Shown here piece by piece: positions 16,309 through 23,908 of a stretch of DNA of 27,767 nucleotides. Position numbers and translations under genes: made by a program. This stretch comes from CAZJYI01 sp964550025 (GTDB taxonomy: Bacteria > Verrucomicrobiota > Kiritimatiellia > UBA8416 > CAYOBW01), in assembly GCA_964550025.1 (NCBI GenBank), contig CAZJYI010000143.1:1-27767 (forward strand). The letters are read 5' to 3'. Position 1 is the first letter of the stretch, and the number at the start of each line of letters is the position of its first letter. Below the pieces are notes generated by a model, which was not told where the DNA came from, searched no databases, and saw only the letters and a program-made list of their open reading frames with translations.

Positions 16309-18174
16309 CTACGGCCGTACGGCGCGGATACGGTAAAACACGGTCCCGGTCTCGGCGACCGGGAGAACGACGTTTGTGCTCACCGGCGTCGGTGGATCCA
16401 GGGTGACGAGCGTCGTCCAGCCGGTGGCCGCCAGGCGCGCCGCCTCGGCACGCTCCAACGTCTGCCGCGCGTTCTCCCCGCCCTGCCAGTGCACGCGGAG
16501 CGTATCATCCCCGGGCAGATCGACCCCCGTAATGCGGAGGGCAGACGCCGCGTTAGTGGGGTCGGTGTCGGCACCGTACTCCGCCAGGTTCGAGAGCCCG
16601 TCGCCATCCTCGTCCGCTCCCGGCAACATGTACGTGGTCGCGAAGAAACGCCGTTCCCAGTCATCGGGCATGTCGTCGCGGTCGAGATCGTTGCGTGCAA
16701 GCGCGTCTACGTCGGCGGGGCTCAGGGCGCGATTGTAGATGCGCACGTCATCGAGCCTCCCTGCGAAACCGTGGCTGCCGGAGTCCGTCCCATCGTGTAG
16801 CAGCGTGCTGCCATTCAATCCCCCGATGCCAATGGCGTCGCTGTGCGCCCAGAGCTGAGAGCCTTCTCCCGTACCGATCAGTCTGCCGTCCAGATAGGCC
16901 GAGAACGCGTCGGGCTCCAGACTGGCGGTACCGTCCAGCACCAACGCCAGGTGGTGCCATGTGGACGCCGTAATGAGGCTGTTGGAGAGATACGTGCCGC
17001 TCCAGTCCGACTCGCCGGAGACGGCATTCCAGCCGGCCAGGTAGACACGGCCGTCGAACAGGTAGATCGCCAGTCCACGGGCGGTGCCCCCTTCCTCGTA
17101 GACGATCTGCTTGCGCGAAGAGACACCGGGGTCATCGGCCATGATCCACGCGCTGACGCTTCGTGTCGTATGCGTCGCCGTGTTGATCAGGGCGCTGTTG
17201 GGCACGGAGATGTAGTCATCCGCACCGTCGCACAGCGCCGCGCCGCCGATTCTCCCCGCCCCGGTCCAGCCCGCGCCGTTGACCGGCGTGCCGTCGTGGC
17301 CGTTGCCGGTCGCGTCCGCGGCGCTGCCGTCCAGTTTCAGGTGCACCACCATGGCGGGATCGTAGTCGCCCGGGCGGACGAGGACGGACAGCGCGTCGCT
17401 GTCGGTGTTGCCTTCATCATCCGTGACACGTAGCTCCAGGACATGGGCATTCACGCCCAGGTCGATCTCGGCGGTCACGCCCGTCGCAACGAGGGTCGTG
17501 CCATCGAACCACGAGTAGTTCGTTATGATGCCGTTGGGGTCCGTCGACGCGCTCCCGTCAAGAATGACGGTCTCTTGCCCATCGCCGTCACTATCGGTCA
17601 AAACGAGATCGGGCCCGGCTTCGGCCCGCGGCGCGTAGGCCGCGTACGCGAGGGAGACGTTCGTGAAACCGGCGGTCGGGGCCGGGGACAGGGTGAGATT
17701 GGTGGTGCCCTTGCCCACTTCGAGATAGTCGGCCGGAGTCACGGGACCGGCGGGCCACTGCGCCTGCGCGGAATTGCTTTCCGTGTATTCGAGCCGGATG
17801 CGATAGGTGCCGTCCGGAACGGTCGCGCCGCCGGTATCGGTGCAATTCCACTCGACGATGTGCTGCCCGTGTTGCATCGCGGTCGCGCCCGTGACCGCAT
17901 CGGTATGGTCTTGCCCGGAATCCGCCGTCCACGCGACAAGGTGATTCATGCGACCACCCAGCGGGAGTGTACATCGTACGTAGAGCGTCTTCACAAAAGT
18001 GCCGAACTGGTCCATGACCCACGCGGCAACGAAACTCTTGCCGGGGAACTGTCCGTCGTACCTCTCCGTCGTGAAGGTGACCGTGACCTTCCCGGGAGTG
18101 TTGGTCACGGCCCGGGCGGCCAGAGCACTGGAGAGCAGGCAGACCGGCAGGAGGCAGGTTCGCAAGAAACGCAT
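16309..18174 (-). CDS. Secreted DUF2271-like / PKD / LamG protein
   Basis: Exported protein of 621 residues. The signal peptide is about 1-22 (cleavage near ARA). Residues about 25-170 resemble DUF2271 or a FlgD-like beta domain: VAAWVMDQFGTFVKTLYV, then DAVTGAT and a WNCTDTGGATVPDGTYRIRLEY stretch. A PKD-like domain follows (about 185-270, AGPDLVLTDSDGDGQ, LDGSASTDPNG). Next is a LamG domain (about 278-480, ending GRLDDVRIYNRALSPADVDAL). A calcium-type segment (DRDDMPDDWERRFF, DEDGDGLSNLAEYGADTDP) and a C-terminal beta domain close the protein. The last two parts match the C-terminus of the 2225-residue LamG protein in design and in the TDPTNAAS junction, suggesting a shared sorting or attachment module. 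The start at 18174 has GAGG 10 bases upstream. It lies 27 bases after the small membrane-protein gene and is probably cotranscribed with it. Ligand unknown. Confidence 0.88.
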   Translation of the reverse strand: MRFLRTCLLPVCLLSSALAARAVTNTPGKVTVTFTTERYDGQFPGKSFVAAWVMDQFGTFVKTLYVRCTLPLGGRMNHLVAWTADSGQDHTDAVTGATAMQHGQHIVEWNCTDTGGATVPDGTYRIRLEYTESNSAQAQWPAGPVTPADYLEVGKGTTNLTLSPAPTAGFTNVSLAYAAYAPRAEAGPDLVLTDSDGDGQETVILDGSASTDPNGIITNYSWFDGTTLVATGVTAEIDLGVNAHVLELRVTDDEGNTDSDALSVLVRPGDYDPAMVVHLKLDGSAADATGNGHDGTPVNGAGWTGAGRIGGAALCDGADDYISVPNSALINTATHTTRSVSAWIMADDPGVSSRKQIVYEEGGTARGLAIYLFDGRVYLAGWNAVSGESDWSGTYLSNSLITASTWHHLALVLDGTASLEPDAFSAYLDGRLIGTGEGSQLWAHSDAIGIGGLNGSTLLHDGTDSGSHGFAGRLDDVRIYNRALSPADVDALARNDLDRDDMPDDWERRFFATTYMLPGADEDGDGLSNLAEYGADTDPTNAASALRITGVDLPGDDTLRVHWQGGENARQTLERAEAARLAATGWTTLVTLDPPTPVSTNVVLPVAETGTVFYRIRAVRP

Positions 18175-18201
18175 CGTGCAGATCCTCGAAGAGGTGATTC
18201 G

Positions 18202-18474
18202 TCACGCATTCCGGGCACGCCGTGAACGCACCATCCATACACCGCACCCAATCGTGCACGCCAAAAGCACGGGGATGAGCAGGAGGCTGAAGGACTTGCA
18301 GAAACCGCTGAGATTCACCAGGGCCATCTCGACAACAGACGGCGCGCGTTCCTGGTCCGCCCACTCGGCAATCTTCGCCGGGAACACGAAGACAAGGTAG
18401 CCGACACCCAGCAACGCCAAGATGCCGAGAACCGTGAGAATGCCTGCCGGGCTAGTTTGGCCGTTCCTGTTCAT
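18202..18474 (-). CDS. Small two-helix membrane protein, unknown function
   Basis: Ninety-residue protein starting at the ATG at 18474, chosen over a longer in-frame start because GGAGG sits 7 bases upstream and the first helix follows directly. Two hydrophobic segments, about residues 10-30 (ILTVLGILALLGVGYLVFVF) and 58-80 (FSLLLIPVLLACTIGCGVWM), flank a short acidic loop. The C-terminus is Arg-rich (VRSRRARNA), so it probably faces the cytoplasm. I recognise no family. It is the first gene of a likely two-gene unit with the DUF2271-like/LamG gene and is transcribed from the divergent promoter region. Confidence 0.75.
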   Translation of the reverse strand: MNRNGQTSPAGILTVLGILALLGVGYLVFVFPAKIAEWADQERAPSVVEMALVNLSGFCKSFSLLLIPVLLACTIGCGVWMVRSRRARNA

Positions 18475-18499
18475 ACCGTATCCTCCAAAGGTAAGGAGC

Positions 18500-18527
18500 A
18501 TACTACCATTCCTTCCGTTCGCTTCAA
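18500..18527 (-). promoter_or_regulatory. Putative sigma-70 promoter, minus strand
   Basis: On the minus strand TTGAAG (18527-18522), a 16-bp spacer and TAGTAT (18505-18500) resemble a sigma-70 promoter. It lies about 25 bases upstream of the ATG at 18474 and would drive the small membrane protein and LamG genes. Hexamer matches are 4/6 each, so this is moderate support only. Confidence 0.4.
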
Positions 18528-18567
18528 CGGCTTTCTTGCGCCTTCCCCACGGCAGGGCGGCATCTTC

Positions 18568-18595
18568 TTGACACCAATGCCGCACGTCTCATAGT
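18568..18595 (+). promoter_or_regulatory. Putative sigma-70 promoter, plus strand
   Basis: A perfect TTGACA (18568-18573), a 16-bp spacer and CATAGT (18590-18595, 4/6) lie just upstream of the coiled-coil/LamG gene, with a predicted start of transcription near 18602 and the GTG start at 18621. It is back-to-back with the minus-strand promoter at 18500-18527. Confidence 0.5.
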
Positions 18596-18620
18596 GTGAG
18601 GACAAGGGAGGGTACACGGG

Positions 18621-20012
18621 GTGGCAAGGTCGCTTAACGTCCTGATTCTAAGTTGTCTGGTCTTGGGGGCGCATGGAGTTTCCGCGCAGCACAGGGCGCG
18701 CACGCCCGAGGAACGCCATGCGCACTACATGTCGAAGATCAAGGTGACCGGCGTGTCTGCCAAACCCGCGGATTCGGAACAGCCCCCGCTTGAGACGCTC
18801 AAGGCCCGTTTTCGGGAAACACTGGATCGGACCGGTGCGGACCAGAACAAGGCGCAAACCGCCGTCCTCGACCGCTACGGTGCGGGGCTCACACAGCTCG
18901 GCCGGGCATTCCGATCCACGGGAGACCTGGATGCCGTGCTGGCCCTTCAGGAAGCTGTGACACGCTTCGATCGCGACAAGGCCTTGCCATCCTCCACGCC
19001 GGCCAACTGGCCTGCGCGCGCGGTGGAACACTTGGAGAAGAGCCAGGAGACAATCCGCCGGATTGAGCAGCAACACCTCAGAAAGGTCGTCGAACTGCGG
19101 CGCCTGTATGTTGCACGCCTGCAGGACTTGAAGAAGGAGCTCACGCGCGGTTCCAGGTTTGACGAGGCCTTCCGGGCCGCCGCGGAGCTCGAAGTGCAGA
19201 ACCAGGAGCTCGCAAGGATAGCGCCCCTGATCGAATCGGAGGCCCCGGCACAGCCCCAACCGGACGCCGCTGCGGAGCTCACCCCCCAGGAGGAACCCGG
19301 GCCGGATGCCAACGGAGAGCCTCTGTGGAACGGGCTGGCGGGATACTGGCGTTTCGACGAGGAGGCCGATGCCAGGGCCACGGCGGACGCCGGGACAAAC
19401 CGATACGACGGAATGCCCCTGGGGGCCACCTTCGGTGCCGCGGGATGGAACGGCAACGCCTGCTGGTTTGACGGCACGGACGACACCTTGGTCGTGCCTG
19501 GTTTCACGGGAATCGCAGGCGACACGGATCGAACGATCGCTTTCAGGGTAAAAGCAGGCCGGCAGTCGAGTTCCTGGCCAACCTTGGTTCACTGGGGACG
19601 CGTCGGAAAGCCCGGCGCCCGCTGGGATGTCCGCCTGGATTCCGGAAGAGTACGGATTGAAGTCGAAGGCGGCTGTGTCGTCGGCACACAGCGCATCAAC
19701 GACCGTCGCTGGCATTCCGTTGTTGTCGTCTGGACCAACCGCGGAACACCCGACATTACCAACACCACGATATACATTGACGGTGCAGAGGACAGGATCG
19801 GGGAGACCAAGCCCCGCGCCGTCAGCACCGGCGTGGGCGAAGGCATGCTCCTGGGATGCAGCCGCCACGGCAAGAGGCACCAGAGGTACTTCGGGGGCTC
19901 CCTCGATGAACTGGCCGTCTGGAACCGTGCGCTGAGCGAACAGGAGATCGACACACTGCACCGGGACGGACTGCCGGCGCCACCCCAGGCAGACGCGGCA
20001 TCGGCTGATTGA
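18621..20012 (+). CDS. Exported coiled-coil / LamG protein
   Basis: Exported protein of 463 residues with a GTG start at 18621, GGAGGG 8 bases upstream. Signal peptide about 1-22 (cleavage after VSA). Residues about 55-215 are strongly helical and charged (LKARFRETLDRT, EKSQETIRRIEQQHLRKVVELRR, ELEVQNQELARI) and likely form a coiled coil. A Pro/Glu/Ala linker (about 216-238) joins this to a LamG domain (about 240-450; GLAGYWRFDEEAD, ACWFDGTDDTLVVPG, GGSLDELAVWNRALSEQEID). The coiled coil plus LamG design recurs in PVC genomes; periplasmic oligomerisation and glycan binding are inferences. It is monocistronic in context: divergent from the minus-strand genes and convergent with the heme operon. 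Confidence 0.87.
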   Translation: MARSLNVLILSCLVLGAHGVSAQHRARTPEERHAHYMSKIKVTGVSAKPADSEQPPLETLKARFRETLDRTGADQNKAQTAVLDRYGAGLTQLGRAFRSTGDLDAVLALQEAVTRFDRDKALPSSTPANWPARAVEHLEKSQETIRRIEQQHLRKVVELRRLYVARLQDLKKELTRGSRFDEAFRAAAELEVQNQELARIAPLIESEAPAQPQPDAAAELTPQEEPGPDANGEPLWNGLAGYWRFDEEADARATADAGTNRYDGMPLGATFGAAGWNGNACWFDGTDDTLVVPGFTGIAGDTDRTIAFRVKAGRQSSSWPTLVHWGRVGKPGARWDVRLDSGRVRIEVEGGCVVGTQRINDRRWHSVVVVWTNRGTPDITNTTIYIDGAEDRIGETKPRAVSTGVGEGMLLGCSRHGKRHQRYFGGSLDELAVWNRALSEQEIDTLHRDGLPAPPQADAASAD

Positions 20013-20040
20013 CGCGGCGACGGACTCGGTCCGAGAGGTA

Positions 20041-20346
20041 CGGACCGGTCTTCGGGACGATTAGCGCGGGGGAATGGCAATCCCCACCGGGCATAATCGC
20101 ACTCTCTTACGCCCCGATCGCCGCGGGCTGGTCTTCGGGACGATCGGTGAGGGGGAAGAGTGGGATTACGATTTGGGAGGGAATGGCAATTCTCACCGGT
20201 CGTAATCGCACTCTCTTGCGCCCCGATCGCCGCGGACCGGTGTTCGGGACGATCAGCGAGGGGGAGGAGTGGGATTACGAGAGGGGAAGGGAATGGCAAT
20301 TCTCACCGGTCGTAATCGCACTCTCTTGCGCCCCGATCGCCGCGGG
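20041..20346. repeat. Tandem array of ~110-bp repeats between convergent genes
   Basis: There are three units of a GC-rich repeat. GGAATGGCAA recurs at 20071, 20180 and 20290, giving periods of 109 and 110. Each unit carries AATCGCACTCTCTTRCGCCC and CGATCGCCGCGG. The first unit lacks about 27 bases. In the two complete junctions GAGTGGGATTACGA (20158-20171; 20267-20280) pairs 13/14 with TCGTAATCGCACTC (20200-20213; 20310-20323), so each can form a hairpin. The array ends 8 bases before the stop codon of the heme fusion gene and begins 28 bases after the upstream plus-strand gene. The hairpins may work as bidirectional terminators, but no U-tract is visible. It fills the 342-bp intergenic gap, and no gene is seen in it. 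Confidence 0.8.
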
Positions 20347-20354
20347 GTTCAGGC

Positions 20355-22511
20355 TCACTCCCCCACCAGCCTCCGGCGCACCGCGTACCCGGCGAGCGAC
20401 CGGATGCTGGATTCAACCGTCGCCTCCGCTCCGACCACGTCGGCCTCGACACCGGCCTTGCGCAGCGCGGCCAATGTGGGTTGACCGATGGCCAGGACCG
20501 TCTTGCCGGCCAGGCTATCGCCGCCCCACGCCGACGCGTAGGCTTCGACAGCCGAGGCGCTCGCGAAGAAGACGGCATCGAAGCGCGGCTTCATGTCGTA
20601 GCTGACCGTCTTGTTCTCGTAGAGGATGCAGTCCTCGACCTCCGCGCCCAGCTCCCGCAGTGCCTCTGCCAGGTCCGGCCCGGCTTTCTGCGAGCGCAGT
20701 CGCAGGACGCGGCTGTCCGCCCCGATCACGGGCCGTGCCGCTTCGATTACGGCCGCGCCGCTGAAGCCCGACACCGGCTGTGCGTCGGCATGGAGATGCA
20801 GCGTCGCCAGCTCACGCGCCGTCCCCGCACCGCAGACCAGCAGCTTCGGGACACGACGCATGTCCGCGCCGGCCGCCGCCAGCAATTCGGCAAAGCAACG
20901 CACGGCCGAAGGCGACGTTAGCACCACCCAGTCGAACGCCTCCAGGCGCGACGCCTGCCGCAGGCCGTCCGCTGTCGTCTCGAGACGGATGAGTGGGCGC
21001 CGCACGGGGCGGCCACCAAAATCCGTCACGCATCCTGCCGCCTTCTCCTGCAGCGCCTCACTGCAGGTCAGCAACACGCGCTGCCCCTCAAGTGCCCCCC
21101 ATTCCTCGGTAAAGGCGTACGCAGCCACGTTCCCCACAATGAACAACCCCGGCCGCCTGACTCGCCGCGCGGCCGGCTCCGCCAGGTCGGATGCTTCTGC
21201 TTCGGCGGTCCTGTCACAGATGTCCGCCAGCGTCCCGCGCACAACGGCGGCGTCTTCGGTACCGGCGCTGAGAATGACGGCCGCGGGTGTGTCGGCCGGT
21301 TCACCGTCGGCCAGCATCTGTTCCACCACGTCACGGGCGGCGCTGACGGCCATGAAGAACACCACGGGAAGCGCGCCGCGTTCGTCTCTTGCGACAGAGG
21401 CAATGGCGCCGCCCTTAATGCGGGGCGACATCGCGCAGAAGCCCCTGGACACACCGCGGCGTGTCGGCAGAATGCCGCTGTAGCTGGCAGCAGCACTCAA
21501 GCTGCTGATGCCCGGCAGCACACGGTACGGCAGGTGCAGCGCGTCGAGGGCCTCGACCTCCTCGGCCAGCCGCCCGAAAATGCACGGGTCACCGCCCTTC
21601 AAACGCACGACGCGCGCCCCGCGACGGGCCCACGCGGTGATCAGCTCGGTCGTCTCCGTCTGCGGAACGCCGTGGCTGCCGCAGCGCTTGCCCACGTCGA
21701 TGCGCAGAGCGGAAGAGGACAGTGCGTCCAGTAGACCGTGATCCAGCAGCGTGTCGTGCAGGCAGACGTCGCAGCGGGCGAGGGCCTTCAGCGTGGCCAC
21801 CGTGCCCATGCCCTCCCCCACACCGCCGCCCGCGAACGTGACGACACGGGCGGCGACACTCCGCAATCGCAGGAAGAACGGATTCCCGGCCTTGAAAGTG
21901 AGCGCAAGCGACCCTTGCCCATCGGGCGTGGGCAACTCATCAAGGGGAATCCACTCGGTAATCCGCTCTTCGAGTCCCAGACGCAGCAGCGCGCAGGCGG
22001 CCATGATCACGAAATCGTATTCCCCCGAGTCGACTTGTTCGAGGCGCTGTTCGATGTTGCCGCGGATGGGTTTGAACTTCGCACCGGAAAAACGTTGGCG
22101 GCAGTAGTCCTCGCGCCTCTCGCTGCTGATACCGGCGACGGGGTCGGGCGGGAAGTCGGCCACGGTTCTCCCGGGCGCCAGTATGACGGCATCGCGCGGA
22201 TCCTCGCGCCACGGCAGCCAGAACCAGTCCAGCCCGTCCGCCACGGGATCGGGAACGTCTTTCGCGCTGTGGATTGCGCAGTCCAGCTCGCCCGACAGGA
22301 CCGCCTGGTCGAGGTCGCGGGTGAAGAAATCCGCCGGGCTTTCCCGCAAGTCTGTTGTGCGGTCGCGGTCGCCCGGAGACGACAGGAAGGCCTCCTCGAA
22401 CGACACACCGGGCAGTAGCCGACGAAGTTCCTCGAGCGCGTTACGCGTCTGGATCTGCGATAGCCTGCTGCCGCGGGCACCGACTTTGATGACTGCACTA
22501 CAACTCGTCAT
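20355..22511 (-). CDS. cobA-hemD: HemC-like (truncated) / SUMT / HemD fusion
   Basis: Three-domain tetrapyrrole enzyme of 718 residues. Residues 1-218 match hydroxymethylbilane synthase domains 1-2: GARGSRLSQIQ, HSAKDVP with catalytic Asp85, REDPRDAV, SSERRE, RGNIEQRL, and PDGQGSLAL. Domain 3, which normally holds the GGC cysteine for the dipyrromethane cofactor, is absent. Residues about 221-470 are uroporphyrinogen-III methyltransferase, making precorrin-2: KGGDPCIFGR and PGISSLSAAASYSG are conserved, but the N-terminal GxGPGD motif reads GGGVGE. Residues about 475-718 are uroporphyrinogen-III synthase (VLTSPSAVRCF, FFASASAVEAY, IGQPTLAALRKAGV). It is the last gene of the operon, 92 bases after hemA. 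The RBS is weak. Whether the HemC part is active or a separate full-length hemC exists elsewhere cannot be seen. Confidence 0.88.
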   Translation of the reverse strand: MTSCSAVIKVGARGSRLSQIQTRNALEELRRLLPGVSFEEAFLSSPGDRDRTTDLRESPADFFTRDLDQAVLSGELDCAIHSAKDVPDPVADGLDWFWLPWREDPRDAVILAPGRTVADFPPDPVAGISSERREDYCRQRFSGAKFKPIRGNIEQRLEQVDSGEYDFVIMAACALLRLGLEERITEWIPLDELPTPDGQGSLALTFKAGNPFFLRLRSVAARVVTFAGGGVGEGMGTVATLKALARCDVCLHDTLLDHGLLDALSSSALRIDVGKRCGSHGVPQTETTELITAWARRGARVVRLKGGDPCIFGRLAEEVEALDALHLPYRVLPGISSLSAAASYSGILPTRRGVSRGFCAMSPRIKGGAIASVARDERGALPVVFFMAVSAARDVVEQMLADGEPADTPAAVILSAGTEDAAVVRGTLADICDRTAEAEASDLAEPAARRVRRPGLFIVGNVAAYAFTEEWGALEGQRVLLTCSEALQEKAAGCVTDFGGRPVRRPLIRLETTADGLRQASRLEAFDWVVLTSPSAVRCFAELLAAAGADMRRVPKLLVCGAGTARELATLHLHADAQPVSGFSGAAVIEAARPVIGADSRVLRLRSQKAGPDLAEALRELGAEVEDCILYENKTVSYDMKPRFDAVFFASASAVEAYASAWGGDSLAGKTVLAIGQPTLAALRKAGVEADVVGAEATVESSIRSLAGYAVRRRLVGE

Positions 22512-22523
22512 TATCTTGCATTC

Positions 22524-22589
22524 TTGACGAGATCTACAGGATCGACGGGATTGGAGGGGCTATCCCGTAGATCCTGTTGATCCTGTCGA
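22524..22589. repeat. Hairpin of GATCCTGTT/GATCCTGTC repeats
   Basis: The arms at 22524-22551 and 22562-22589 pair at 23 of 28 positions around a 10-base loop. The right arm contains a tandem GATCCTGTT GATCCTGTC. The element fills most of the 92-bp gap between hemA and the hemC-like fusion gene and lies upstream of the latter's start, so it would be transcribed as a large intra-operon hairpin that may affect processing or attenuation. CAGGATC-type repeats of this kind are dispersed in several bacterial phyla (recalled, not verified). Confidence 0.7.
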
Positions 22590-22603
22590 AAACTCCCGTC
22601 TTC

Positions 22604-23908
22604 TCACTCTTCACCATCCTGTTGGTCATCCCGGGGCTGCTCGTCCAATCCGAACATCTCCCTGGCAATGGCGGCGTATTCTTCCCAGCGGCCGTCGCGC
22701 GAGGCGCGCCGGAGCGCCTTGCGCGGCTCGCCCAACACGCGGTTGACGGCCCGCCGCAGAAGGGACGCGACTTCCTCGCGCTGCTCGTCCGAAAGCGAGG
22801 CGAAAACGGGCTTGGTGGTCAGTCCCTCCAGCTCGGCGCTACCCACGTGCCTGGCCTTCCGGTCTAGTTGTTTCATCAGCGAACCCAGGTCCGGCGTGCC
22901 GAACAGCGATGCCATCTCGGCGGCTTCTTCACGGACAATACGCCACGCCTTTTCCACTTCGGCCTGCCGCCGGGCGAGGTTCTCCGCCGCGATCTTCTGA
23001 AGGTCGTCAATATCATAGAGGTAGACGTTCTCGAGCTCGCCGGCGCCGGCCTCGATATCGCGCGGGACCGCCAGGTCCATCAGCAACATGGGACGTCCCT
23101 GCCGCACCCGCATGGCCTTGCGTACGAGCGCGGTGTGCACCATGCAATGCGGGGCGCTGGTTGAGCTCATCACGATGTCGGCCCGGGGCAGGGTCTCCGC
23201 GAGCTGGTCAAAGGGAACGGCCTGTCCCCCGTAGGCCGCGGCGAGCGACTGACACTTGGGTTGCGACCGGTTGACGACAAGGACCTGCCCCGCCCCGCGT
23301 TCGAGCAGGCACTTGAGCACGAGCTCGGCCGTCTCGCCCGCGCCGAGAATCATGACGGTCTTCGTACCGAGTTCGTCGAAGACCTTTTCCACGAACTCAA
23401 CGGCAATCGTGCTGACGGAGACGCGCCCCCGGCAAAGGCCGGTATGTGTTCGCACGCGTTTGGCCGTCCTGAAGGCATTCTGAAACAGCGGGTGGAGTCG
23501 TTCGCCGCTGGACTCGACCTCTATGGACAGACCGTACGCCCGTTTCACCTGCCCCAGGATTTCGGCTTCGCCGACCACCATTGAATCGAGTCCGGACGCG
23601 ACGGCAAAGAGATGCTGGGCGGCTTCCAGGCGCATCTTGACATAACAGTGTTCCCGAAGCTCCTCTCCGGCCGGACCGGCGTCCCGAAGGAACTCGTCGA
23701 AGAGGGGCGCTATGCGCGCCTCGATCTCCGGCCCGGCGGCATACAGTTCGGTCCGGTTGCAGGTCGACACCAGGACGAACTCGTGCGCGGAAAAGGCCGT
23801 CCTGAAGCGACGCAGCAGAGACGGCACGGCCTGCGGGCTGAACGAGAGGCGTTCCCGCAGTTCGATCGGCGCCGTCTGGAAGTTGATGCCGATCATCAGG
23901 AGGTCCAT
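22604..23908 (-). CDS. hemA: Glutamyl-tRNA reductase
   Basis: Reduces glutamyl-tRNA(Glu) to glutamate-1-semialdehyde with NADPH, the first committed step of C5-pathway tetrapyrrole synthesis, in the cytoplasm. The protein is 434 residues, usual for the family. The ATG at 23908 has GGAGG 6 bases upstream; an ATG immediately before it is possible. The catalytic cysteine is Cys50 in VSTCNRTELYA. HLFAVASGLDSMVVGEAEILGQVK is conserved, with the family histidine. The NADPH domain has VMILGAGETAELV. The C-terminal dimerisation helices include VNRVLGEPRKALR. The Asn-His/Tyr position of the N-terminal motif is INFQTAP, with Phe. The start overlaps the hemX stop (TGATG), implying translational coupling. 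A much longer open frame runs upstream but is only a shadow of hemX. Confidence 0.96.
   Translation of the reverse strand: MDLLMIGINFQTAPIELRERLSFSPQAVPSLLRRFRTAFSAHEFVLVSTCNRTELYAAGPEIEARIAPLFDEFLRDAGPAGEELREHCYVKMRLEAAQHLFAVASGLDSMVVGEAEILGQVKRAYGLSIEVESSGERLHPLFQNAFRTAKRVRTHTGLCRGRVSVSTIAVEFVEKVFDELGTKTVMILGAGETAELVLKCLLERGAGQVLVVNRSQPKCQSLAAAYGGQAVPFDQLAETLPRADIVMSSTSAPHCMVHTALVRKAMRVRQGRPMLLMDLAVPRDIEAGAGELENVYLYDIDDLQKIAAENLARRQAEVEKAWRIVREEAAEMASLFGTPDLGSLMKQLDRKARHVGSAELEGLTTKPVFASLSDEQREEVASLLRRAVNRVLGEPRKALRRASRDGRWEEYAAIAREMFGLDEQPRDDQQDGEE

Noticed and set aside
16270..16320. Intrinsic terminator after the DUF2271-like/LamG gene
   Set aside because: A short GC-rich dyad (CGGCCG...CGGCCG) is present but the stem is weak and no T-run follows on the minus strand.
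20041..20346. CRISPR array
   Set aside because: Units are about 110 bp, similar throughout and without unique spacers; no cas genes are present. The 39-bp repeats at 22-233 are likewise too few and inverted.
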